From assembly GCF_014287435.1 (NCBI RefSeq), contig NZ_JACOPG010000001.1, positions 620,001 through 684,000 of the forward strand: a stretch of DNA of 64,000 nucleotides, given 5' to 3'. Below the pieces are notes generated by a model. The model saw nothing but the letters and a program-made list of their open reading frames with translations. It was not told the DNA's origin and searched no databases. The DNA is from Roseburia lenta. GTDB lineage: Bacteria > Bacillota > Clostridia > Lachnospirales > Lachnospiraceae. Positions 54,853 through 63,201 of the stretch are shown piece by piece (position 1 is the stretch's first letter; each line of letters begins with the position of its first letter). Both the position numbers and the translations under genes were made by a program.

Positions 54853-54878
54853 CCTTCTATTTTATCTTTTCAGACGGA

Positions 54879-55826
54879 CTATGCTTCCATCTTCTTTTGC
54901 ATCCACGCATACAGATCCTCATATACTACCTGACGGTCTGTCTCATTTAAGATCTCATGGCGATCATCCTTGTATAATTTCAAGGAAACATCCTGCATGC
55001 CTGCTGCAAGGAACTTGTCTCTGGCAGCCTCAACACCCTTGCCCATATTTCCAACTGGATCACTATCACCGGAAACAAAGAAGATCGGCAGATCCTTCTT
55101 CATCTTTGCGATGTTGTTTGGATCATTGTCATACTTGGTAGACTCTACCAGTCCACGGTATGCACCTAAGGAAAATGTGTAGGTACACTTTGGATCCTGA
55201 TAATATTTCTTTACAATATCAACATCCTTTGTCAGCCAACTCTTCTCCGGCCTAGCACCTGTGCAGTCATACTGCTTGTAAGGTGCACCATAGGTCATAT
55301 CTCTGACCATAGTACTGCGATACTGATCTGAGCGGAAGAAGGATAAGAAATTAATCAACGCAAGTCCTGCATTGATGGTTCCGTCACTCTCTGTACCGGT
55401 TCCCATAATGATGGCTCCGTCCAATTCATCCATTTCCTCTGCCTTAACGCACAGACATTTTCTTGTCATATAAGATCCCATGCTGTGTCCCATGATAAAA
55501 TATGGAAGTGTCGGATATTCTGCTTTGGTCAGTTTGTAGTTGCTGTAGATATCCTCTACCATGATGTCACTCGGATGCTTTGCATGCATGATGCCCCATT
55601 CTTTCGGTGAAGAAACAGACTCTCCATGTCCGATATGATCATGTCCTACTACCACGAACCCCTTACTGTTCAAAAATTCTGCAAACGGGCGGTAACGCTC
55701 GATGTATTCTACCATGCCGTGTACGATCTGAAGCACGGCAACCGGCTCCTGATCCGGCGTCCACTTGACGCCGTGAATCTGTGTTACCCCATCTGCTGAT
55801 GCAAATTGATATGTCTGCTCTGCCAT
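54879..55826 (-). CDS. Alpha/beta hydrolase, monoacylglycerol lipase-like
   Basis: The 315-aa cytosolic hydrolase belongs to the Hydrolase_4/lysophospholipase group. The nucleophile elbow is MGHSMGSY, the acid is in FFVSGDSDPVGN and the base in DDRHEILNETD. HGMVEYIERYRPFAEFL and GHDHIGHGES match the monoglyceride lipase family. The ATG at 55826 has GGGGGA upstream; the longer frame would overlap the promoter region. The substrate is not known. Confidence 0.88.
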   Translation of the reverse strand: MAEQTYQFASADGVTQIHGVKWTPDQEPVAVLQIVHGMVEYIERYRPFAEFLNSKGFVVVGHDHIGHGESVSSPKEWGIMHAKHPSDIMVEDIYSNYKLTKAEYPTLPYFIMGHSMGSYMTRKCLCVKAEEMDELDGAIIMGTGTESDGTINAGLALINFLSFFRSDQYRSTMVRDMTYGAPYKQYDCTGARPEKSWLTKDVDIVKKYYQDPKCTYTFSLGAYRGLVESTKYDNDPNNIAKMKKDLPIFFVSGDSDPVGNMGKGVEAARDKFLAAGMQDVSLKLYKDDRHEILNETDRQVVYEDLYAWMQKKMEA

Positions 55827-55878
55827 TTTATAATCCCCCTTATTATTTGTCTCATATATGTAAATGGTATTGCTACCT

Positions 55879-56844
55879 TTACTTTTGTGTCTCTGAACCA
55901 CCGGCATCAGCAAAGGTCTGCTTCATGTGTGCGACCGTCTGCTCTAAATGCGTTGTGCTCTCTTCTTGCTCCATATAACAGGTGCCGATCTTTTCCATCT
56001 CTTCCAAGATGCACTCCTGCCTGCTGATATCATCTGTCACACGTCCCTGATACTCCTGCAAAGTCTCGATCAGACCTGCCATAGATGCCTCCGGTGACTC
56101 TGTATCAGTCTGTCCCGCGTTATAGCGGCTCACATCCGTTGCCATCTTGCTAAGCGCACGGTTGTTGTCCTTGAGCAAAGAAATAAACTGATGGATCTGT
56201 CCACTCATCTCGGTGATCTCCTTCTGGAGATTTTCTGCCTGCTCTAAGGTGTCCGATAACTGTCCGCCAAAGACTTCTGCCAAAGACCGGATCTGCTCTG
56301 CGCTACGGATAAAATCCGCGCCCTCGTCGCCCAGTCTCCCCGCATCGATTGCTGCCTGTAAGGCGAGTGCACTGATCGTCCCGGTAAACTTTTCCAAGCC
56401 TGACATCTGTTCCATCAGACGCTTGATCTCGGATGTCTCTTTATTGGAGCCTTCCGAAACCGACTTGGCAAGTCCGGTATAATGCTTGCTCTGCTCCATC
56501 AGGTCGGTCAATGCCGTCTCCTGCTGGTGTAAAAAATCAGTATGCTTGGCACTTTTTTCCAGGATCTGTCCCACTTGCAGACTATCCTGTCGTAAGACCT
56601 CGACACATTCCTGTATGCCATCTTCCATGACCTGCTGGTCATCCCGTGTATCCTTGGCATAACCTACAACCTTGGTCAGGCTTCGATCCATCTTTGCCGC
56701 GCTCATCTGTAACTGATCCACATCCATCTGTGCTTCTGCCACATCCGATGCCGCCGTCTGAAGCATAGCCTCGTATGTCTCCACCTGTCGCCCAAGCGTC
56801 TCAGCCTGCTGTAACTGTTGCTTCACTTCTTTGCTATGAAACAT
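55879..56844 (-). CDS. Soluble chemoreceptor-like protein with a degenerate signalling tip
   Basis: The roughly 321-aa protein is almost entirely coiled coil and lacks membrane segments. The region SALALQAAIDAGRLGDEGADFIRSAEQIRSLAEVF (positions about 158-192) is aligned with the MCP signalling hairpin. The nearly invariant [18 protein letters not shown] is altered (no NLLALN; DAGRLGDE instead of EAARAGE). It may not couple normally to CheA/CheW. The start at 56844 (MFHSKEV) has GGAGG eleven bases upstream; the first ATG at 56862 has none. Confidence 0.78.
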   Translation of the reverse strand: MFHSKEVKQQLQQAETLGRQVETYEAMLQTAASDVAEAQMDVDQLQMSAAKMDRSLTKVVGYAKDTRDDQQVMEDGIQECVEVLRQDSLQVGQILEKSAKHTDFLHQQETALTDLMEQSKHYTGLAKSVSEGSNKETSEIKRLMEQMSGLEKFTGTISALALQAAIDAGRLGDEGADFIRSAEQIRSLAEVFGGQLSDTLEQAENLQKEITEMSGQIHQFISLLKDNNRALSKMATDVSRYNAGQTDTESPEASMAGLIETLQEYQGRVTDDISRQECILEEMEKIGTCYMEQEESTTHLEQTVAHMKQTFADAGGSETQK

Positions 56845-56895
56845 GCCTGCGCATACCTCCATTCATACATTTTCTTACACAAATGTATACTATGT

Positions 56896-56924
56896 ATTCT
56901 ACATTTTTTTGTAGTATTATGCAA
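56896..56924 (-). promoter_or_regulatory. Promoter of the chemoreceptor-like gene
   Basis: On the minus strand: TTGCAT, a 17-base spacer containing the inverted repeat CTACA/TGTAG, and TAGAAT. It lies just after the recJ stop. Confidence 0.7.
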
Positions 56925-56927
56925 CAT

Positions 56928-58646
56928 CTAGCAGACATTTGATATGACGATCTGCAGGCTTCTTCTGCCACGGAAGTCATTGATCTGCGGATAATATGTA
57001 ATGGTAATGCATCCCCGCTCGCCTTCAATCTCCTCTAATACCGTCCGCTCCCCAAAATAAAGACCTTCCATGCGACTGCCATCCTCCCCCTGCAGGGTCA
57101 GACGCAGGAACTGCTTTTGTTTGCCGATAGGCATTTTTCGCAGGATGCAGACATTTTTTTGCGCGAATACCGGCTTGGGATTGCCATTTCCAAATGGCTC
57201 TAATCTTTCCAACTGCCCGATCAATTCCTCACTGATGTAGGAAAAAGGCATAGGCACATCAATGTGGATGAGCGTCTGCATTTCCTCTTTTGTCATCTGC
57301 GTATTGGCATTGATGGCTGTCCGAAAGGCATCTATATTTTCGACCGGAAGAGACAGACCTGCCGCCATAGGATGTCCACCAAATTTGCTAAAAAGTTCCT
57401 TGCACTTGCACATCTCATCATACATGGAAAAACCTTCGACAGACCTGCCGCTGCCTTTTGCCCCATTTCCGTCTGCCGCATCCACCAGAATAAAGGTCGG
57501 GCGCTCATAGCGTTCCCGGATGCGCCCGGCTATGATGCCTGCGACACTCTCATGCACCTGTGGCAGATAAATGACTAAGACAGGCGCATCCGCGTCTGCC
57601 GCCTGCTCGATCTGTGCGATCGCCTGCGCAACGCCCTGTTCGGTCATGACCTTTCTTTCTTCATTCAACTGGCGCAATGTTTCCGCCAATCCGGCTGCGC
57701 TTTCTATATCCTCAGCCTCCAAAAGTTCCAAGGCCTTTGTAGCAGAATCCAGCCTGCCGCTGGCATTTAAACAGGGACCTAAGACAAAGCCGACATGATA
57801 GGCACTGATGTCCTCTGGCGCAAGATCACAGCGTGCGATCAGAGTCTGCATCCCCAGATTCTTGGTATGGCGCAGCCGGTCTATACCAAGGGCTACGATC
57901 GTTCTATTTTCTTCGACCAGTTCCATGACATCCCCGATCGTTGCAAAAGCCGCATTTTCCATAAAACGCATGGCTTCCTGACGCGCAATGCCTGCCGCTT
58001 CATATAATACCCAGATCACTTTCCATGCCACGACCGCTCCACACAACTTTTTACACGGATACATGCAGTCCTCCCGCTTGGGATCGACCACGGCATCCGC
58101 CGGCGGCAGATGATAGACTTTTTTGCCTTCGACCATTTCGTAAGGCACCTCATGATGGTCCGTCACGATCACCTCTATGCCCGCCTCCTTGGCATAGGCG
58201 ATGGCATCCGCCGCCGCGATCCCATTATCGCAGGTGATGACAAGACCGATCCCATCAGCCACGCACTTTTCCATCAGACGGATATTGACACCATAACCGT
58301 CCTCGATACGGTCGGGTATGGCATAGTCTACGATCGCCCCCAGACGCAGCAGTCCCTGATGCAGAATATAAGTCGCCTGGATCCCATCAATATCATAATC
58401 GCCAATGATACGGATCTTTTTTTTCTCTTTTATCGCCTTTTGCAAAAGAGCGACCGCCACATCCATATCCTTTAAGGCTTTTCCATCCCCAAGGTCTTTT
58501 TCGCTGGGATGCAAAAATGCAGTAATGGCTGCATCCTCCGTCAAATCGCGATTGACGAGTATGCGCGCCACTACCGGATCGATCTGATATTTTTTGCCCA
58601 TTGCGGTAAAATCTGCCCGCTTACTATACATGAGCCATTTTGCCAT
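56928..58646 (-). CDS. recJ: Single-stranded-DNA-specific exonuclease RecJ
   Basis: The 572-aa DHH/DHHA1 nuclease degrades single-stranded DNA 5' to 3' in recombination and mismatch repair. It has IIGDYDIDGIQATYIL, VIVTDHHEVPY, DAVVDPKR and the later DHHA1 region around KFGGHPMAAGLSL. An OB-fold-like C-terminus follows. It lies 39 bases after the SpoIID-like gene. Confidence 0.96.
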   Translation of the reverse strand: MAKWLMYSKRADFTAMGKKYQIDPVVARILVNRDLTEDAAITAFLHPSEKDLGDGKALKDMDVAVALLQKAIKEKKKIRIIGDYDIDGIQATYILHQGLLRLGAIVDYAIPDRIEDGYGVNIRLMEKCVADGIGLVITCDNGIAAADAIAYAKEAGIEVIVTDHHEVPYEMVEGKKVYHLPPADAVVDPKREDCMYPCKKLCGAVVAWKVIWVLYEAAGIARQEAMRFMENAAFATIGDVMELVEENRTIVALGIDRLRHTKNLGMQTLIARCDLAPEDISAYHVGFVLGPCLNASGRLDSATKALELLEAEDIESAAGLAETLRQLNEERKVMTEQGVAQAIAQIEQAADADAPVLVIYLPQVHESVAGIIAGRIRERYERPTFILVDAADGNGAKGSGRSVEGFSMYDEMCKCKELFSKFGGHPMAAGLSLPVENIDAFRTAINANTQMTKEEMQTLIHIDVPMPFSYISEELIGQLERLEPFGNGNPKPVFAQKNVCILRKMPIGKQKQFLRLTLQGEDGSRMEGLYFGERTVLEEIEGERGCITITYYPQINDFRGRRSLQIVISNVC

Positions 58647-58685
58647 GTTTTTTCCTCTTTTCTCTATCTGTAACTTGTATCTTTT

Positions 58686-59942
58686 TTACAATTCCGCTAT
58701 ACCGGTTACTCCCACATAGATCTGGGAGATTTTATACCATGTACGATAGTCTACCACACCTGTCGCCGGCAGTCCAAAAATAGATTGGAAGGTACGCACC
58801 GCTTCCGCTGTCAAAGGTCCATAAATACCATCCACAGCCACACGCGGAATCGCCGGATAATCCCCTGCTATCACATTCAGATGTTCCTGCAGCTGGCTCA
58901 CCTTTTTTCCTTCTGAACCCACGGACAGTTCTCCTGCCCAGGATGTCGGTATGCCACTGATTTCTTCCGCTGTGCTAATATAGATATTACTGCCATAATA
59001 ATAACGAAGAATTTCTATGGTACGAAGCCCCTGATCTGCCAAATCTTTCGAGCCCCACTGACTGAGCCACTTTGGACATCGTACATTTTTCCCATCACAA
59101 TATTGCGTCAAAATTGGTTGCTTGACATTTGGTCGTGCCAGATAATTGGTATACATTTCATCGACCACTTGTGAAATCGATTCAAAGATGGTACGTCCAT
59201 ACGACCATTTTTGATCGTATGCCGTTGATGATGTAATGGTAAAATCATACCCTTTGCCACGATACCACTCCGTATAAACACGGTTCAGTGTAAATGACAT
59301 AATGGCAAGTACATTTGCACGAATTGCAGCATCCGGCCAGGTCGCATAGATTTCACTGGATGCCACATTTTTGATATAATCCGGATATGTCACATAATAG
59401 TTCTTCGCTTTTGCATCGGACGGAGTTCCATCATGCACAATAATATACTCTGGGATCACCACGCGGCTTAAAACGATTTCTCCGGTTTCAGTAACTGGTT
59501 TTACCTCTGTCTCCGGAATTTTAGGCGTTTGCGGTACATAAAGCGTATTGCCGGGCACCACAATTTCTTCTGTTTTTCCTGTCATACTTCCCGTGGGGAT
59601 CAAAGGAACCGGCTGCAGTGACAGTTCCTGCGGCAATACCTCCGCATTTGTCAGTTCTAATGTTTCATACCCTGCAGCTTCTACCACGATATTATATTGT
59701 CCATAAGGCATCCCCATTGCCTGCGATTCTAAGCTGTATTCTAACGGCGGTGTTTCTACACGTATATCCGGAATCTGTCCTGCTCCGTCCGAAACATAAC
59801 TTGCTATTTTCTCACCATCTGACGCCCGGTAAATGCTCACCTGCGCCCCACGCACCGGTCCTCTGTTAGTACTATCATATAATTCAATTTCGAGTTCTCC
59901 TGAAGATGCAAATCCTATGTTTCCTGGTGTTGTCACATCCAT
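58686..59942 (-). CDS. SpoIID-like protein with N-terminal carbohydrate/PEGA-like and C-terminal peptidoglycan-binding domains
   Basis: The 418-aa protein has no signal peptide. Residues 10-110 form a beta-rich carboxypeptidase-regulatory-like domain (GASVYVxVxDG-type: GAQVSIYRASDGEKIASYVSD). The middle (about 190-330) resembles SpoIID/LytB (ASSEIYATWPDAAIRANVLAIMSFTLNRVYTE). The C-terminal 70 residues are a PG_binding_1 domain (KKVSQLQEHLNVIAGDYP, DGIYGPLTAEAVRTFQ). It is probably a spore-coat or cortex protein; that is inference. GGAGAAA precedes the start. Confidence 0.8.
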   Translation of the reverse strand: MDVTTPGNIGFASSGELEIELYDSTNRGPVRGAQVSIYRASDGEKIASYVSDGAGQIPDIRVETPPLEYSLESQAMGMPYGQYNIVVEAAGYETLELTNAEVLPQELSLQPVPLIPTGSMTGKTEEIVVPGNTLYVPQTPKIPETEVKPVTETGEIVLSRVVIPEYIIVHDGTPSDAKAKNYYVTYPDYIKNVASSEIYATWPDAAIRANVLAIMSFTLNRVYTEWYRGKGYDFTITSSTAYDQKWSYGRTIFESISQVVDEMYTNYLARPNVKQPILTQYCDGKNVRCPKWLSQWGSKDLADQGLRTIEILRYYYGSNIYISTAEEISGIPTSWAGELSVGSEGKKVSQLQEHLNVIAGDYPAIPRVAVDGIYGPLTAEAVRTFQSIFGLPATGVVDYRTWYKISQIYVGVTGIAEL

Positions 59943-59984
59943 TTTTTTCTCCTGCAGCCATCGTCTCTTTACTATATGACAGCA

Positions 59985-60845
59985 TTAGGAAATGCGTGAT
60001 TTTTCATCCACACTTCGATCAATCTGTAAATTCTTATAATACTGCATAGGTGTCACACCATATTCTTTCTTAAATGCCCGGAAGAAATGGTTGTACCCAC
60101 CAAATCCACCCAGTTCATACACTTCGCGAATGCTTTTCCCCTGCTCAATATAGCGTCTGCAAAGATCAAGTCTTGCCTTTACAATATAAGCATGTGGTGT
60201 CTCTCCGGTCATTTTTTTAAATTCTCTTACAATGTGATACCGGCTGACATAGAATTCATCCTCTAAACGTTCCAGCGTAATATCCTCCGTCAAATGTTCC
60301 TTAATATAAATAAAGATATCATCCATCACCACATGTTTTTTCTTATTCACCTTATGCTGTCTGTCCTCCTGCACAGACGAGCGCAATGCCAAAATAAGCA
60401 AAATGGTCAACTGGCTCTTCTCATATAATGCATGTGCAAATTTTTGTTCTTCTTTTGCCATTGCATAGAGTTTTTTCGAAATATTTTTAATCAGCATTGC
60501 TGCTTCACTCTCTGCATGTACCATTTTTACCTGAAATGGTACGACATCAAACGCCGCATTCAAATCGGTATGTTCATCGGAAAGTGTTTTTAGTAAGTCA
60601 GCGCCAACATAAAGAACATACAGTTCCAACGGATATTTGTTTTTACGGTATTCCAATTTGATACGATTGCCGGGTTTGATAAAAATAAGATCTTCCATCG
60701 TACAAACCTCATTCCGTTCCTCTGCCTGTAAATAGGAAACACCGCCAACAACAAAAATAATGGTATGACGATTGCTTTGTCCAAAACTTCTCTGACCGCT
60801 CTCCACAATCTTTACATGCTCCATTTCATATCCTTGTCTCTTCAT
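59985..60845 (-). CDS. AraC-family regulator, divergent from a transporter-esterase-reductase locus
   Basis: The roughly 286-aa regulator has a cupin-like N-terminal domain (about 20-110; TIIFVVGGVSYLQAEE, ending KPGNRIKLEYR) and a C-terminal AraC double HTH (about 185-285). The signature region is ITLERLEDEFYVSRYHIVREFKKMTG and EVYELGGFGGYNHFFRAFKKEYGVTP, given as positions about 198-222 and 250-276. It is divergent from the GPH transporter gene and probably activates it. The start is uncertain: GTG at 60860, ATG at 60845 or ATG at 60824 (MEHVKIVE), which has AAGGA six bases upstream. Confidence 0.87.
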   Translation of the reverse strand: MKRQGYEMEHVKIVESGQRSFGQSNRHTIIFVVGGVSYLQAEERNEVCTMEDLIFIKPGNRIKLEYRKNKYPLELYVLYVGADLLKTLSDEHTDLNAAFDVVPFQVKMVHAESEAAMLIKNISKKLYAMAKEEQKFAHALYEKSQLTILLILALRSSVQEDRQHKVNKKKHVVMDDIFIYIKEHLTEDITLERLEDEFYVSRYHIVREFKKMTGETPHAYIVKARLDLCRRYIEQGKSIREVYELGGFGGYNHFFRAFKKEYGVTPMQYYKNLQIDRSVDEKSRIS

Positions 60846-60963
60846 ATGTTCACTTTGCACATTCCTTCCCTATATTTTTTGTTTATTTTGTCAATTTTAA
60901 CGATATATCAATTTTTCATAGTTTGCAAGCAATTTTTGTATATGTGACCTCTTTTTTTGTTTC

Positions 60964-60969
60964 TATAAT
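60964..60969 (+). promoter_or_regulatory. -10 box of the transporter-esterase-reductase operon
   Basis: A good TATAAT lies 46 bases before the transporter ATG, but the -35 region at 60941-60946 (TATGTG) is poor. This is as expected for a promoter that needs an activator such as the divergent AraC protein. Confidence 0.55.
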
Positions 60970-61014
60970 AATACTGTAGCTACCAAAACATTATAAAACG
61001 AGAGGTATTTTATT

Positions 61015-62394
61015 ATGAAAGAAACAAGACCTTTTTCTATGAAGGACAAAATCGGCTACACTCTGGGGGATTTAGGGTGTTGCTGTACGGAACAATTCCG
61101 TGCTATGTATCTAGCAATTTTTTACACATTGGTATTAAAAGTAAATCCAGTACACGTCGGTATCTTAATGTTGGTGACCAAATTGTGGGATGCCATCAAC
61201 GATCCACTCATCGGTGCATTGGTTGATAGCCACAAAAACACCGGAAAAGGTAAATTTATTCCTTGGATTAAATTTTTCGCTTTCCCAACTGCTGTTCTTT
61301 GCGTGTTAGGATTTGTTAATGTAAGTAACTTCGCATATGGTGCCCGTCTTGCATATATGTTCATTACTTATGTTGTATATGAAATTATGTACACTTGCGT
61401 CAACGTTCCATTCGGAAGTCTTTCCAGTGTTATGACAGACGATGTAAACCAGCGTACAGATCTTTCCCGCTATAGAAGTCTTGGTGGAACCATTTTCATG
61501 ACGGTTATCGTTATCGCTGGTCCATTATTCCTTTACAAGGATAACCAGCCAGTACCTAGTCATTTTCTGATGATGGCTGCTGTCTGTGCCGTTATCGGTT
61601 TCATCTGCTTGATGATTACAGCAAACTGGTGTAAAGAGCGTGTCATTACAGAACCTATAAAAGAAGAAAAAGAAAAACTCAATTACTTACAAGTATTAAA
61701 AGATATCACCAAAAACAAAGCTTTACTCGGTGTTATGTTATCAAGCTTTATCGGTATCGTTGGTGCAGGTATGGTAAACGGATTGAATACTTATTTATTC
61801 CGTGACTACTTTGGAAACGTTGCTATCATGGCAATTTCTGGTATGTTAAGTGTCCTTTGGTCACTCATCGCTTTCGTTGGTATCAAGTTTGTTGCAAAGA
61901 AATTTGGTAAAAAAGAATGGATTATGTACAGTGCTACTTTCTCTGTCGTTGTATTTGCCATTTTATTCTTCTTCCCAATGAAGAATCCTTTGCTCTTTAT
62001 CATCATCAACGGTATCTGCTATCTCGGTGTCAGCGGTTTCCAGGTATTAATCTGGGCACTTGTAAATGATGCCATTGATTATCAGGAACTCCAGACTGGA
62101 AAGCGTAACGAAGGTATCGTTTACTCTGCTTACACTTTCTTCCGTAAGCTTGCAAATGCAGTATCTGGAAGTATGAGTAGTTTCGCACTTGCGATTGCTG
62201 GATTTAACGTAAATCTGGAAGTACAGAGTGACGCTTTCGCTGGACATCTCTGGAAAACCTATACCGGCTTATATGTTGTTGGTTACTTATTAGCTGTACT
62301 TGTATTAAAGTTTGTATATCCATTAACCAAAGAAAAAACAGAAGAAATGTTACATCAGTTAGCAGATAAGAGAAACGCTGCAAACGCTGAATAA
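61015..62394 (+). CDS. GPH-family sugar:cation symporter (MelB-like)
   Basis: The 459-aa protein has twelve membrane helices and belongs to the glycoside-pentoside-hexuronide:cation symporter family. Evidence is the start KIGYTLGDLGCCCTEQFRAM, the helix IV region LWDAINDPLIGALVDSHKN, and VNVPFGSLSSVMTDDVNQRTDLSRYRS (positions about 125-150), which carries the cation-site residues. It should import a glycoside or similar solute with Na+ or H+. GAGAGG precedes the ATG. It opens an operon with an esterase and an ene-reductase, and codons are shifted to T-/A-ending forms. Confidence 0.9.
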   Translation: MKETRPFSMKDKIGYTLGDLGCCCTEQFRAMYLAIFYTLVLKVNPVHVGILMLVTKLWDAINDPLIGALVDSHKNTGKGKFIPWIKFFAFPTAVLCVLGFVNVSNFAYGARLAYMFITYVVYEIMYTCVNVPFGSLSSVMTDDVNQRTDLSRYRSLGGTIFMTVIVIAGPLFLYKDNQPVPSHFLMMAAVCAVIGFICLMITANWCKERVITEPIKEEKEKLNYLQVLKDITKNKALLGVMLSSFIGIVGAGMVNGLNTYLFRDYFGNVAIMAISGMLSVLWSLIAFVGIKFVAKKFGKKEWIMYSATFSVVVFAILFFFPMKNPLLFIIINGICYLGVSGFQVLIWALVNDAIDYQELQTGKRNEGIVYSAYTFFRKLANAVSGSMSSFALAIAGFNVNLEVQSDAFAGHLWKTYTGLYVVGYLLAVLVLKFVYPLTKEKTEEMLHQLADKRNAANAE

Positions 62395-62418
62395 TTTTTA
62401 GAAAAGAGGTAAATCACA

Positions 62419-63171
62419 TTGATCAAACAAGTCGAACTTACCAATCGTTCCGGTCACGTTTTACGCGGAATTGTAGATATCCCAGATGAGGGTTCACGTT
62501 TTCCTGCCATTGTAAATGTACATGGCTTTACTGGAAATAAGAGTGGCTACAAAAACAGTTATACGCAAACGGCAAGATTTCTTGCAAAGCATGGTTTTGC
62601 CAGCGTACGTTTCGATTTATTCGGAAACGGGGAGAGTGATGGAGAGTTTGAAGATATGACATTTACCGGCATTCTTGAAGATATTGAAGATATTATAAAT
62701 TGGACAAAACAGCAGGATTTTGCTGATCCGGAAAAAGTAATTCTTTCCGGTCAGAGCATGGGCGGCTATGCAGCCGCTACTGCTGCTCCAAGAGTAAACC
62801 CTTACGCATTGATTCTCATGTGTCCGGGTGCCGGTATGTGGTTTGGATGTAAGGAACGCGCCGAAGCTATGGAGGCAAAAGGCATCACAAGTGCTGATAT
62901 TGAAGGACTTTGCTTTGCAACATCTTTTAATCATGATTTATACCAGTACGAGCCGTTTTCTTCCGCTGCTGGTTACGAAGGTCCTGTCCTTATCGTTCGT
63001 GGTACCGCTGATGATTTAGTAGACGATGCTACCTGCCACAAATATGAAACACTTTATTCTGGAAAATGCACCTATCAGACCATCGAAGGTGCAAACCATA
63101 ACTTTGCCAGTGCTTCTGCAAGAAAAGAATTAAATGAATCTATTCTTACCTTCTTGCAGGCATTAAAATAA
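62419..63171 (+). CDS. Alpha/beta hydrolase, cinnamoyl/feruloyl esterase-like
   Basis: The 250-aa serine hydrolase has the nucleophile motif LSGQSMGGY, an acid in VRGTADDLVDD and a histidine in IEGANHNFAS. The phrases NVHGFTGNKSGY, FASVRFDLFGNGESDGEFED and MTFTGILEDIEDI closely follow the cinnamoyl esterases of gut lactobacilli and Butyrivibrio-type bacteria, which release ferulic or caffeic acid from plant esters. It lies 24 bases after the transporter gene, with a GAAAAGAGG box and a TTG start. The ester substrate is inference. Confidence 0.78.
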   Translation: MIKQVELTNRSGHVLRGIVDIPDEGSRFPAIVNVHGFTGNKSGYKNSYTQTARFLAKHGFASVRFDLFGNGESDGEFEDMTFTGILEDIEDIINWTKQQDFADPEKVILSGQSMGGYAAATAAPRVNPYALILMCPGAGMWFGCKERAEAMEAKGITSADIEGLCFATSFNHDLYQYEPFSSAAGYEGPVLIVRGTADDLVDDATCHKYETLYSGKCTYQTIEGANHNFASASARKELNESILTFLQALK

Positions 63172-63201
63172 ATGAAACAGACTTGAAAGGAAGTATGACT
63201 T

